DNA from: Acytostelium subglobosum LB1 | Taxonomy: Eukaryota > Evosea > Eumycetozoa > Acytosteliales > Acytosteliaceae | DNA: 64,000 bases | Assembly (NCBI RefSeq): GCF_000787575.1 | Contig: NW_012236529.1 | Span: forward strand, 682,001 to 746,000 | Direction: 5' to 3' | Shown: piece after piece, positions 23,680-34,376 of the stretch | How positions within the stretch are numbered: position 1 is the stretch's first letter | Layout of the letters: each line of letters begins with the position of its first letter | Position numbers and translations under genes: made by a program | The notes under the pieces: generated by a model | What the model was told of the DNA's origin: nothing | Databases searched by the model: none | What the model saw: only the letters and a program-made list of their open reading frames with translations

Positions 23680-24284
23680 GTTTGAGTCAAGGTCAGTCTT
23701 TCAGTCAATCAATCAGTCAAAGTATATTATGTGTCTGTTTATAATGAATGTAAGTATCTACTATGATGATTGAATGAAATAATGAACCCCAATGAAGAGA
23801 CAGAGATAATAATGAACTGTTCAAACACACACCCCATTCCAATCAACCAATCAAAACAACAGTTACATTATGAAGTTCTTATTAGCCGCTTGTAAGATAT
23901 TTTTTTATTATTAACCATATCAAGATCGGACCAAAGATGGTCTTGTTGGGGTTCATATTGCCATGACATAGTGTGTGTGAACGGCAAGTTCAAATAAACC
24001 ACCGCGCTGTCTAACTTGTAATAAGATGTGAGTCGATGGGCTAAACTACAACCTTTAGAGGTAGTTGCCCACAACTTATATTGAGCTTCTTCACCAGCTA
24101 GGCTGAAATTTCAACGTTGAATGAGGGAGTGAAGAGAAAAAGTGATGTTGGTAACACATACTTAAATACATAAACATAAATAAATAACTAACTATTATTA
24201 TTATCCACACACATATATCATAAATAATAATAACAACAAAGAATAATAGTAATATTAATAATTAATTAGATATAGATAGATAGA
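23680..24284. other. Intergenic with possible short exons
   Basis: No confident gene. On the plus strand, 23872 starts MKFLLAA followed directly by a GTAAGA donor, like a signal-peptide exon, but I find no downstream exon that continues it. On the minus strand an open stretch of about 80 codons (24113-23868) reads LAGEEAQYKLWATTSKG and onwards, looks protein-like, and is preceded by a TTTCAG acceptor-like site; no matching start exon was found. The two overlap on opposite strands, so at most one is likely real. The last 100 bp are AT-rich promoter for the next gene. Confidence 0.3.
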
Positions 24285-25501
24285 ATGAAAGCATTGATAC
24301 TTGTTGGTGGATTTGGTACTCGTTTGAGACCACTCACATTGTCTGTTCCAAAGCCAATCGTCGAGTTTGCAAACAAGGCAATGATCCTACACCAGATCGA
24401 AGCACTATGCAAGATTGGCGTCAATGAAGTTGTCCTAGCAGTCAACTACAGACCTCAACTAATGTCTGCATATCTTGAGCCTTATGCACAAAAGGTACCT
24501 TATCTCATTCAATCATTCAATCAATCAATCACTAACATTGAATGAATGAACATCATTAGCTTGGTATCAAGATATCATACTCACATGAGACTACACCGTT
24601 GGGAACTGCTGGACCTTTGGCATTGGCCCGTGAGTTACTTAATGATGGTCAACCATTCTTTGTGTTGAATAGTGATATAATATGTGACTTCCCATTCGCT
24701 GACTTGTTGGCTTATCACAAGGCACATGGTAAGGAGGGAACTATCATGGTGACCAAAGTGGAGGAGCCCTCCAAATATGGAGTGGTCGTGTACAAAGAGG
24801 AAGATGGAAGCATTCAACGCTTCGTCGAGAAGCCACAACAATACGTTGGTAACAAGATCAATGCTGGTATATACATATTCAACTCATCAATCCTTGATAG
24901 AATCCAAGTATGTTTGATTGATCCATCGATTGATTGATCACAGTGACTAACAACAACTACCTTGTGAATCTATCCTTAGCCCAAACCTACATCGATTGAG
25001 AAGGAGATATTCCCAAAGATGGCAGAGGATGGACAATTGTACTGCATGCCATTGGAGGGCTTCTGGATGGACGTGGGTCAACCAAAGGACTTCTTGCTTG
25101 GTATGGGATTGTATTTGAACTCACTCAAACAAAAGACACCAGAGGTGTTGTCATCAGGCCAGGGCATCATCAGTCCAGTGTTGATCGATCCAACGGCAAC
25201 CATTAAGCCCGGTTGTCTAATTGGACCAAATGTTACTATTGGACCACATTGCACTGTAGAGGAGGGTGCACGACTTATCAACACTACCGTGCTGGCTGGT
25301 GCAACTATTGGCAAGAACAGTTGGGTCAAGTCATCGATCATTGGATGGGAGTCGACCATTGGCAGCTGGGTACGAATGGAGAATAACTCTGTACTTGGCA
25401 AGGATGTACACATTGCCGACGAACTCTATGTCAATGGTGGCAAGATACTTCCGCACAAGTCAATCACATCATCCATCGAGACACCAGAGATTGTCATGTA
25501 G
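24285..25501 (+). CDS. gmppB: Mannose-1-phosphate guanylyltransferase beta (GDP-mannose pyrophosphorylase B)
   Basis: Three exons (24285-24494, 24560-24907, 24980-25501) give 359 residues, matching the usual 360. It makes GDP-mannose from mannose-1-phosphate and GTP in the cytosol, feeding N-glycans, GPI anchors and other glycans. The nucleotidyltransferase signature is [17 protein letters not shown] at residues 8-24. Further hallmarks are [45 protein letters not shown] and [14 protein letters not shown]. The C-terminal third is a left-handed beta helix of hexapeptide repeats ([19 protein letters not shown]). All key motifs are present. Confidence 0.97.
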
Positions 25502-25822
25502 ATACATCTCATTCATTCCTTCAATCATTCAATCAACCAAGTTGGTTGGAATAATCCCCAACCCATGTATCATCATGTGTCCACATCTCACTCTCTCTTG
25601 TCAGCCTCCATTGGCTTCATGTTAATAAACCCATCATTGTACAAAGACTAACATATATTGAGTATGATGATCTCCAAGATGACGAATCGCGAATGGTTGA
25701 TTGCCCACAATTTCGCGGTGACATCATGATGAAGTTGATTGATTGTTTCATTTGTCATTGATTGATCACACATTCATACAAATACATATAACATTTAACA
25801 TACATATACAGATAGATTACCA
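25502..25822. other. Intergenic
   Basis: A 321-bp spacer between tandem plus-strand genes. An AATAAA at 25624-25629 is the probable poly(A) signal of gmppB. A short near-palindrome (GACGAATCGCGAATGG, about 25681) is seen. No gene recognised. Confidence 0.5.
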
Positions 25823-28658
25823 ATGCTCAAGTCAAGCAACAGTGTACATTGGTCCAGGACACTGAATGCATGGAGAAGCATACGCTCATCATCCTCATCA
25901 ACAACATCAACGTCATGTCCACTGTTGGTACGACCACTTCTACAAAGACATCACTTTGGTCGTGATGTACATAGTATACATAGATGTCCTGCATTGACAA
26001 TGATCAATGTTAACAACACTTCATCATCATCATTGATGTCCTCGACAACAGGTCGAAGATACGTATACACACCGCCATCATGGGAGACAGACCTCCAGAA
26101 GAAGTTACAAGACACAGTCACCTCCACGCAAGAGCAGCTACAGGATGAGAAGGGGAAGGTATGTTAGGTAGTGTGATGTGCGACGATCACATCTGTCAGT
26201 GCACTGACTGACCGATCAATCAATTAATCATACATTAGAATCAACTCGAGGGCATCTTATGGGTCAGCAACTTGTACCCGATCAAGATATCAAGGCTGGA
26301 CTTCCGGTCGTTGCTGTTCAAGATACCAATCACACAGAAGTTGATGGCCATCTTCCCAGAGGACATTGAAGTCATATCGATTGAGAAGCGACTGAAGGAG
26401 GGTGGCGCTTATGTGCACTTCCGCAAGAAGAACCCGGCAGAGGGCGAGACTATAGAGTCGCTGGCAGCAGAGCTCAGTCAGCGTTTTGTCGACGCCGACA
26501 CACACTTCCACATGGCATCATCGCCCGCACGCGCAATACTCGTGCTTGGTCAACCGTTTGTCGAGGACATTGACGACAGACTGCCATCATTCATACTCAA
26601 AGTCTATTGCAAGGGCGCCGAGCTCAACGTAGACGACATATTCAGATTGTTGAGACCCTATGGCCACATTGTACATATCGAACGGCCAACAGAGACTCCA
26701 AAAGGTAACCTTTTAATGAGGCATCTCATCCACTACTTGCCGCTAACATGCACATCCAATCAATCAATCATTTATTAGATGGACAAAAGTATACACTTGT
26801 CGCGTTCTCCAAGGTGGAAGGCGCGATCGCAGCCAGGAACTGTCTGCACAACAAGTACTTCCCAGACCTCGGCACGACCTTCATCATGACATATGAGAGC
26901 ATGAGAGTATGGACTACCACCCGCCATCATTCCTCATGTTACTCGCATCCGACACTAACCCTTACCCTTACCCTACCCTTAGACCATTGTAAAGATTAGA
27001 GATGTTATAACGAACAATCCCAAGTTCATGATCCCACTGATTGGTGTGTTGGCCACACTGATCACATTGTTCCTGTTCGATCCATTGCGCAAGTACTACA
27101 TGAACAAGTCGCTGTCCACTCCGCTCTTCTTTGATGAGGTCGAGGAGTGGCAGACACGTTACGAGGAGAAGCTGCTCGACTCGCACTTCAACTACCCTCC
27201 CAACTCTATTGTGATGATCAGCGCGCCAAAGGGCAGCGGCAAGTCAAGTCTGATCGACAAGACTCTCGAGGGTCGTCAGAACACCCTGTTGGTGGACTGC
27301 AGCGCAGAGGTCAACAGCTCTGACGAGGAGTTCATCGAGAACCTGTCCAAGGACATTGGCTTCTTCCCATCGTACGGTCTGTACACCAACGCACTCGGCT
27401 GGATGGACGCCGTCCTGCCATCATCAGGCAAGGGTGGCCTACACCAGTCCACTGCCGGCCAGCTGCAGACCATCCTCAAGCTGCTGGACCAGTGTCTGGA
27501 GGAGAAGGCCGTCACCTTCCCTGAGGATCCACATCAAGCCTTCCCCTATCCATTGATTGTCATTGATGGATTCTTTGGTGCCATCTCCGCCATTGAGAGC
27601 AAGGAGAAGGCTCGTGCCATCTCAGACGCCGTCATCCAGTGGTCCATCACGACCACACTCAAGGGCAATGCCCATGTTGTATTCATAAGTAGTGATCCAT
27701 TCGCCGGTGATGTACTAAAGAAGTGTATGTATCATTTAATCAATCGATCGATCAATTATATAACTAACAAGGCATGTCCTCGCGACCAATCATAGACTTG
27801 GAGAACAGAGGCGGACAGTCTCTTACAATTCACTTGGGCGATGTACCACCAAACAGCGCAAAGAACTATATTAGACATAGATTGGGAAGAGACCTTAGCG
27901 AAGGAGAGTACTCCTCAATCATTGATACGCTGGGCGGAAGATACTCAGACCTCAACTACCTCTCACAGCGCATGACATCGGGCGAGCCTGTCAGGGCAGT
28001 ACTCAACTCGATGGTAGCCAGAGCAGTAGGCGACATCAGATCCGATGGATTCGGTCTGTCTAGAAAGGACGATGACAAGGGCAAGGGTGGCGTACAACTG
28101 AAATGGACGAGGACACAAGTGTGGGAAACGATCAAGCGTGTGGCGCAATCCAAGCTGGTCAGCTACGATGACCTGCTGTTCAACGTGTTCAACGGTGACG
28201 AAACGGCATTGAACAACATCATCACATCAGGCATCCTCGGCTTTAGCTCGCACAACAACGAACGAGTTGTAACGGCCTACTCACCACTATACAATGCAGC
28301 CTTCAAGCAGATGGTTGAAGACATTGAGTTCTGTGTTGGAATGGACATATTTACACAAAAGGCCAGGATCGATGAGGAGATGACAAAGTTGAACAAGGTG
28401 GAGGAGGAGCTCATCAAGCTAAAGACACTGTCGTCCAGCAAGTGGTTCGAAGGCGACACTGTCAAAGTCAGGCGACAGTTGCTCGAGGAGAAGATGATCG
28501 ATCATGTGTCAAAGATTGAAGGTCGCGAGAAGATCCTACAGAACCATACTCAATTCCAAAAGTTCATCTCAACCAAAAAGACGCCCTCTACAGATCCAAA
28601 GGCAACCTATTGTAGTTCAGATGATGGTATGGCACAACATGCTGCTACCAGGGCATGA
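25823..28658 (+). CDS. Yme2/RNA12-family mitochondrial inner-membrane protein
   Basis: Five exons (25823-26158, 26239-26704, 26779-26906, 26983-27724, 27772-28658) give 852 residues, close to yeast Yme2 (850). Yme2 sits in the mitochondrial inner membrane and affects mtDNA nucleoid maintenance and escape. The first 70 residues are Ser/Arg/Thr-rich and basic, fitting a mitochondrial presequence; RRYVYTPPSWE follows. An RRM-like region covers ILKVYCKGAELNVDDIF to FSKVEGAIAARNCLHNKY. One TM (FMIPLIGVLATLITLFLF) precedes the RNA12 domain with a P-loop, SAPKGSGKSS, and a Walker B-like PLIVIDGFFG. A coiled coil lies near the C-terminus. The stop is 1 nt before an AATAAA. Confidence 0.9.
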
Positions 28659-28659
28659 G

Positions 28660-28683
28660 AATAAATAACTAAAACTATTTATT
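28660..28683. promoter_or_regulatory. Back-to-back poly(A) signals in a 33-bp convergent gap
   Basis: AATAAA occurs on the plus strand at 28660-28665, just after the Yme2-like stop (28658), and on the minus strand at 28683-28678, just after the FNIP stop (28692). Cleavage for each gene must fall inside or beyond the other gene's coding end, so the two mRNAs probably overlap at their 3' ends. Confidence 0.7.
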
Positions 28684-28691
28684 TGAACTAA

Positions 28692-30461
28692 TTAATTAAT
28701 TTTGACAAATGATACTTTAGTAGTATTATAATTATGTTTATCTCTAATTCTAATCATTAAAGTTGATTGGTCAATTCTTTTACATGATAACCCACTGTTA
28801 TCAAAAGTATAAGGTATAACTATTTCTGAGATATGATTATTAGAGATCATTTTAAACAAGTTTGTAGCTAATTGCTTTGTATCACTACTTGGTCTATTGA
28901 AATGAAAATAAGGTAATTCCAAAATGAATGGTTTTGAACTAAATTCTGGTATCCTTCCAATTATACTAACTATATCATCATAGCTTGAATAATAGAAACT
29001 TATCCTTTCAAATTGTTGTAGACCAAATTTGGATTGAAGTAATAATAATTGCTCAGTATTATTACAATTTAAACGCAATATCTTTAGATTATTTGGAAGG
29101 CAAGCAACAATAGGAATTTCCAAGGCATATATTTCAAGGTATTCAATTGAATTTGGAAGTAGACAATATCTAAATATCTTTGAATATTGTGAAGGTAAAG
29201 TAAGAGATATTAGCCCTTCAGGGAGCACTCCAGGAAGAATATCTTGATTAAATGGTTGTCCTATGATGAGTGTCCTAATTGAAGTAGGTAAAACATTTAG
29301 TCCAATGTGATGGTAATAACCTTTGATTGATAAACTGGTGAGTTGATTTGGAAGAGAAAAAGGTTGAAGTATTAAGTTTGAACGATAAACTAGAGATCTC
29401 AAAGAGTTTGGTAATAAACCTAGTGGAAATCTTTTGTTTTCAAATATAGAAGATGAATGATATTGGAATACCAATGAAGTTAGAGTGGGAGGAAATTGAT
29501 TTGTTAATTCTTCATATCTTTTAAAACAGAGATTGAGATATGTCATAGAAGGAGGGAATATTTGATCCTCACCTTCAGCAGTTTGATTCATAGAGATAGT
29601 CAAGTTATCAATTAAAGGAGGAAGTGATTGTATCCAAATTTTGTTGAATCCAAAATGATCAGAAACTGTGAGTTGTTTCAAACCCAAAGGAAATACTTCT
29701 GGTGACAATAGTATATTTCGATCCCGATGACCATTCCTATATTTGATTGAAAGGGATGTCAAAGTTGATGGTAAGACACCTTGTATTATATCTGAATTGT
29801 CACTAATTATATAGAGGGTTGAAAGACCCTTTGGAAATGATCCAACTGTGAATCCAATCATATCTAAATTCATATCAAAAAAATTTTCATTGCCAATAAT
29901 AATTGATTTTAAAGTTTTTGGTAAGACATCTATTCCAATTGGAGATATATCAAGTGCCTCCAAGGTCTCCAAGTTGGATGGGAGATTCTCCTTGTTCAGA
30001 ATACCATAATACCTTCCAGAAAAATGAACTTCTTTGATACTATTAGGTAAAACACCTGTATCTAAAGTTTGATAGAAAAATGGTCCAAAATGTATTATTT
30101 TAATAGTTTGAGGTAATTTCCATTGATTGAAAGGTTGATGGAAAGAATTTCCAAAATATATTGAACTTAGTGAAGGTGGAAGTTTATCAAATGATATTGG
30201 ACCTTTGAATCTATCCATATATAATTCAGATATAGAAGGGGATAATTTTTCTGGATCAAATGAAGTAATATCCCTTAAATTACATTTTGTACAAAATGTT
30301 GATTCAAATCGAATAAGTATCTTTTGAACAATTGGATATAGTTTCTTACATGTAAATGATAAACAAGAAAGATCAGAATAGAATTCAAGTTGATCCAATT
30401 TAGTGGTAGGTCTGAAATATTGACATATATTATTTATTATTAAATATGGTAAGTTATCCAT
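28692..30461 (-). CDS. FNIP-repeat protein with F-box-like N-terminus
   Basis: A single-exon gene of 589 residues. The N-terminus (MDNLPYLIINNICQYF to LSCLSFTCKKLYPIVQ) resembles a dictyostelid F-box. The rest is built from FNIP repeats of about 22 residues (FNQWKLPQTIKIIHFG, QTLDTGVLPNSIKEVHFS, FNQDILPGVLPEGLISLTL), an LRR-like solenoid almost confined to dictyostelids and some giant viruses. Likely a protein-binding adaptor. The gene is much more AT-rich than its neighbours, with A/T in most third codon positions, while the Yme2-like and NOP56 genes prefer C/G. This may mean low expression or recent expansion of the family. Confidence 0.9.
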   Translation of the reverse strand: MDNLPYLIINNICQYFRPTTKLDQLEFYSDLSCLSFTCKKLYPIVQKILIRFESTFCTKCNLRDITSFDPEKLSPSISELYMDRFKGPISFDKLPPSLSSIYFGNSFHQPFNQWKLPQTIKIIHFGPFFYQTLDTGVLPNSIKEVHFSGRYYGILNKENLPSNLETLEALDISPIGIDVLPKTLKSIIIGNENFFDMNLDMIGFTVGSFPKGLSTLYIISDNSDIIQGVLPSTLTSLSIKYRNGHRDRNILLSPEVFPLGLKQLTVSDHFGFNKIWIQSLPPLIDNLTISMNQTAEGEDQIFPPSMTYLNLCFKRYEELTNQFPPTLTSLVFQYHSSSIFENKRFPLGLLPNSLRSLVYRSNLILQPFSLPNQLTSLSIKGYYHHIGLNVLPTSIRTLIIGQPFNQDILPGVLPEGLISLTLPSQYSKIFRYCLLPNSIEYLEIYALEIPIVACLPNNLKILRLNCNNTEQLLLLQSKFGLQQFERISFYYSSYDDIVSIIGRIPEFSSKPFILELPYFHFNRPSSDTKQLATNLFKMISNNHISEIVIPYTFDNSGLSCKRIDQSTLMIRIRDKHNYNTTKVSFVKIN

Positions 30462-30497
30462 TATTATTATTATTTATATATATAAGAGTGAAATGGA

Positions 30498-31552
30498 ATG
30501 AAACAAAGATGTAATATTAATTTATTAAAGGTGGTGAAGTCCAAAATTGTCATTTGTTTGAATATAATTGACATAATTATGCTCCAATCATTGTCAAGAT
30601 ATATTAATAAGGAATCTATATTGTTGTTGTCAAGTCACATTAATGCACCAGCACCAGTTGTTTCAAGTCATTCATGTTTTACAACAACAACATCAACAAA
30701 TAGAAAGACAACCACAATGACTTTGAAGAATGTACTCGTACCAATCGCTGATGGCTCAGAGGAAATAGAGACATCTATCATCATTGACGTTCTACGCCGT
30801 GCAGGTGCCAATGTTGTTGTGGCCAGTGTCTCTGATAACTTGGAAGTACGTAGTAGGTCTACCATCATTCATCAATCTATCAATCTATCAACGAATGAAT
30901 GTTTGAATGAGTTGCTGACGTTTCAACATCATCATCATCATAACAGATAGTGGCATCTAGGAAGATGAAGATTGTGGCTGATGCACTATTGAAGGATGTT
31001 CACAACAAGCATCAATGGGACCTAAGTACGTTGAACCAATCAATCCTCGAGGGTCCAACTACTTTATACAGTAGACTAACTAACTCATTCGTTGTGAACA
31101 CGCACGTAGTCACACTGCCAGGTGGAATGCCCGGCGCTGATAATCTATCAAAGTGTAGCACATTGATCACTTTGCTCAACAATCAGAAGGAATCAAACAG
31201 ATTGTATGGTGCGATATGCGCTTCACCAGCTGTTGTACTGGCTCAACACAACCTGTTGAATGAGAAGGCCACTTCATACCCTTCACACATGGAGAAGCTT
31301 GGCAACAAAGCCGTTGCATCAAAGGATCAACGAGTTGTTGTCGATGGCAACTGTGTCACCAGTCAAGGACCTGGCACATCATTTGACTTTGTCCTTACCC
31401 TTGTCCAACTACTCTATGGAGAGGAGAAAGCAACAACAATTGAGAAAGGATCTCATTGTTTGATTGAAGGATCATTCAATCATAGTTGTTGGCGGATGCC
31501 TGGCAACACTCACCACTGTACATTAAAGCATCATCATCATCACATTGATTGA
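30498..31552 (+). CDS. DJ-1/PARK7 family protein
   Basis: Three exons (30498-30845, 30947-31025, 31110-31552). DJ-1 proteins act in oxidative-stress defence and glyoxalase/deglycase-like reactions. The core starts at [18 protein letters not shown] (ATG 30717): the conserved Glu of [39 protein letters not shown] with the oxidisable Cys in AICASP, and [20 protein letters not shown]. Upstream ATGs at 30498 and 30579 would add a Ser/Thr-rich, basic leader that could target mitochondria. Intron 2 (84 nt) keeps frame and lacks stops. The C-terminus is doubtful: after [10 protein letters not shown] the frame continues about 40 unlikely residues ending in a His run; a donor at 31458 spliced to an acceptor at 31560 would instead end the protein soon after. 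Confidence 0.85.
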
Positions 31553-31659
31553 TTCGTTAGATAGAGATAGAGCTTTATTGCTTTGAACGAGGCGATACGA
31601 TGCGGTGCGAGAGGTTATATTAACAAGCTTGTGTGTATAAAGGGTAACCAAGGCAGTCC

Positions 31660-33752
31660 TTACTTCTTGGACTTCTTTGGCTTCTTCTCCTCCTCCTCCT
31701 TGTCGGCCTTCTTTGATGATGACTTCTTGGTCTCCTCCTTGGTCTCTTCCTTCTTTGATGATGACTTTTTGGTAGACTTCTCCTCCTTCTTTGGCTCCTC
31801 AACAGCCTTCTTTGACTTCTTCTCTGACTTGGCGGCTGGCTTCTCATCAACCTCCATTGCGTCCTCATCTCTCTCCTTTCTCTTTGAAGACTCCTTCTTT
31901 GATGACTTTTTGGTCTCCTTCTCCTCCTCCGACTCCTCAGACTCGACGGCTGCCTTCTTTGATGAGGACTTCTTGGTCTCCTCCTTCTTTGGCTCAGCCT
32001 TCTTTGATGACTTCTTTGACTCCTTTGGCTTCTCCTCCTCAATCTCCTCGTCGGACTCCTCCTTCTTGGACTCCTTCTTGGTCTTCTTTGAGGACTTCTC
32101 AGACTTGCTGTCGTCCAGCGAGCGCTTCTTTGATGGGGTGGTGCTGGCACTGCCAATGCCAAAGTCCTTCTCGACCTCCTTGATGACCTCTCTCATGACG
32201 TCGAGGTTCCTCTTGGGCGACACACCAGTGTTGAAGAACTCCAGACGATCCTCCACCTGCTTCTTGAGCGACAGACCAAACTTGTCGGTCGGGGTCTCGG
32301 AGAAACAATCGATTCTTGTGGCCGACGCCACCTTGTTGGCGAGACATCTCGAGATTCTACCCTTGTTCTTTGGTGTGGCCTTGCTGATGAAGGACGAGTT
32401 GTAAATGATACCATACTTGGGAGTCTTGCCACGGACCTTCATGGCACGGAACAGAGCCTTCTCGGCACCGAGAATCTGGATGGTGGAGGCGGGGTACTTG
32501 GCAAGGTTGGTGAGGGAACCGGCACGCGAGATCAGCTTGGCACCGACACGGTCGCCAATGAGGGCCTGGAGGTTGGGGGCAATGTCGCGCATCTTCTTGG
32601 TGAGATACTGCTCCAGCGACTCTCTGTACTCGTGCATCGAGATGACACGATCGGCAAACGACAGGATGGACTCGAGATCGATGGTGGAGATGTCAGTGCC
32701 CATGGAAGCCTTGGCGGCGTTGTAGATGTCCTTGGCGAGCGACTCGTCGTCGACGATCTTGGCAATGTCCTCGACCATGCTCTCCTTGATGTCGGTCTTG
32801 TTCTGAATGAGCTTGATCAGACGGGCAAAGTGGATGTTCTCCTTGACGATCTTGATCATCTCGGGGAAATGCCACGAGTACCACTCGCGCACTCTCATGT
32901 GATACGTGTTGAGATCCTTGTCGATCTGCTCCAATGTGCAGATGGCCTGAATGATCATATTGTCCACCTTGTGTACGTTGAACTTTACCTTTGATCTCGA
33001 GTAACTGTGACCCAGACCAAGTTGTGCCTTAATAAGATCTCTATCCTTCAACTTAATAAAGTCGCTAATGTGATATCTAATGCAACGAATGATGTCCTGT
33101 TTGAGTAATTGATTTAGATTGATTGTGATAATGATTGATTGAGTGATTGANNNNNNNNNNNNNNNNNNNNNNNNNNNNNNNNNNNNNNNNNNNNNNNNNN
33201 NNNNNNNNNNNNNNNNNNNNNNNNNNNNNNNNNNNNNNNNNNNNNNNNNNTTGATTGAGTGATTGAGTGATTGAGTGATTGAGTATGTTAGTGTTTGTCA
33301 ATGTTGTTTGATCGAGTTGCGTTGAGTTGAGTTGAATGAATTCGTGATCATGTGATCACACGAGTGATGATTGATTGATCAAACGATGATTGAGTGAATG
33401 TACATACAGCAGTGAGAGCATTGGCCAAACAACCGATTGAGCATGCTGCTTGAATGGAGGCAGCGAGCTTGTTATCAGAGACACCGAGGATGGCACCAGA
33501 GGCCTTCTTGAGGTTTTGAGTGAGGAAGGTCTCGAGAGAGTCTGTGACGATGCCTTCAGAGATCGAGTTGATGTTGTCGAGTGCGTCATGTGCCGACTTG
33601 AATGGCAAGCTACCAATGAACTTGGCACACTTGGAGAACTTCTCAAAGTCCATCATCGACTTTTGCACCTGAGCATTCTGGATCTGTTCCACACCACTGA
33701 CGGTGAACAAGTTGTAACCAGTTGATGTTTCAAACAGAATGTGAGTTGCCAT
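31660..33752 (-). CDS. nop56: NOP56, box C/D snoRNP core protein
   Basis: Two exons (33752-33408, 33096-31660) give 593 residues. NOP56 is a scaffold of box C/D snoRNPs that guide rRNA 2'-O-methylation. The N-terminal domain (THILFETSTGYNLF, ISEGIVTDSLETFL, LGVSDNKLAASIQ) joins the coiled coil and the NOP domain: AQLGLGHSYSRSKVKFNVH, MRVREWYSWHFPEM, AGSLTNLAKYPASTIQILGA, KGRISRCLANKVASATRIDC. The order and wording fit NOP56 better than NOP58. The last 170 residues are a Lys/Glu/Ser repeat tail (KKSSSKK, KKEETK) typical of the family. Intron 1 holds the second assembly gap between TGATTGAG tracts. The long open frame on the opposite strand over the tail is an artefact of the Lys/Glu repeats. 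Confidence 0.95.
33151..33250. other. Assembly gap (100 N) inside NOP56 intron
   Basis: Both edges of the N block are TTGATTGAGTGATTGA-type tandem repeat, so the true intron probably holds a longer tract that was not assembled. Apparent intron length is 311 nt with the placeholder, by far the longest in the window. Confidence 0.95.
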
Positions 33753-34107
33753 ATTTAATTATATATATATTGTTTATGTATAAAGATATAAATATATATG
33801 TCTATCTGTCTGTTTGTATGTAGCACTCTTGTTTGTTTACCGAGAGACCTCTTCACACGAAACATGCATGCACTCAGACACACTCGCTTTCAGGCCACCC
33901 ATCCTCGTTCGTTCCTGCAATCAGAAATTAAAATTAAATCAACAAAAATAAAAAAATTCGAGTGTGGTGTTTGACAAAGTGATAGTTTATGGGTCATTTC
34001 TACTCAATGAAACAGATACTGATTAATGGATAATAATGATGTCAATTATTATATATTTATTAGAGTGGAATACATTATATGATTGAATACAATCAATCAC
34101 TGGCGGT
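33753..34107. other. Intergenic / NOP56 promoter
   Basis: A 355-bp spacer with TATATATATA near 33760 and 33790, in the NOP56 promoter position. Nothing else recognised. Confidence 0.5.
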
Positions 34108-34376
34108 CTAGAGTGTGGCAACAAAGTTCTTGATACAGATTAGATTCAATAAACGAAGACTTGGTGCTTCAATTCTAAAAGATAGATTATTAGAGGTTTG
34201 ATTGTTGGCATCAATGCTGGTAACAGATGATACTGAAGAGTGGTCCACTATTGATGTAGTGTTGGTCAACTTGGAGATGGAAGAGATTGATTCTAATAAG
34301 TAGATAGTTTAATAATGTTAGGTTCGGTAATAATATTAATTGATGGAATGATACCATCATACTTACTATATAGCAT
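34108..34376 (-). CDS. Small Ser-rich dictyostelid protein, 64 residues
   Basis: A gene too short for ordinary ORF calling. Exon 1 is only 10 nt (34376-34367, ATGCTATATA), followed by a 74-nt intron with a GTAAGT donor and TTATTAG acceptor, then exon 2 (34292-34108). The protein starts MLYKSISSISKLTNTTS and is Ser/Thr/Asn-rich, ending IKNFVATL. Several dictyostelid multigene families (such as hssA/sigN-like) encode proteins of this size with a tiny first exon and an M-x-x-x-SISSI opening, which is what suggests it. A TATA-like box sits about 70 bp upstream. Function unknown. No homology search was possible. Confidence 0.65.

Noticed and set aside
26957-26982. Telomere-like CCCTTA repeats
   Set aside because: Only about four degenerate copies, ending in an AG acceptor; they form the pyrimidine tract of an intron in the Yme2-like gene.
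31583-32404. 273-codon plus-strand frame rich in Phe/Ser/Asp
   Set aside because: It is the antisense of the Lys/Glu/Ser repeat tail of NOP56, where the repeats exclude stops.
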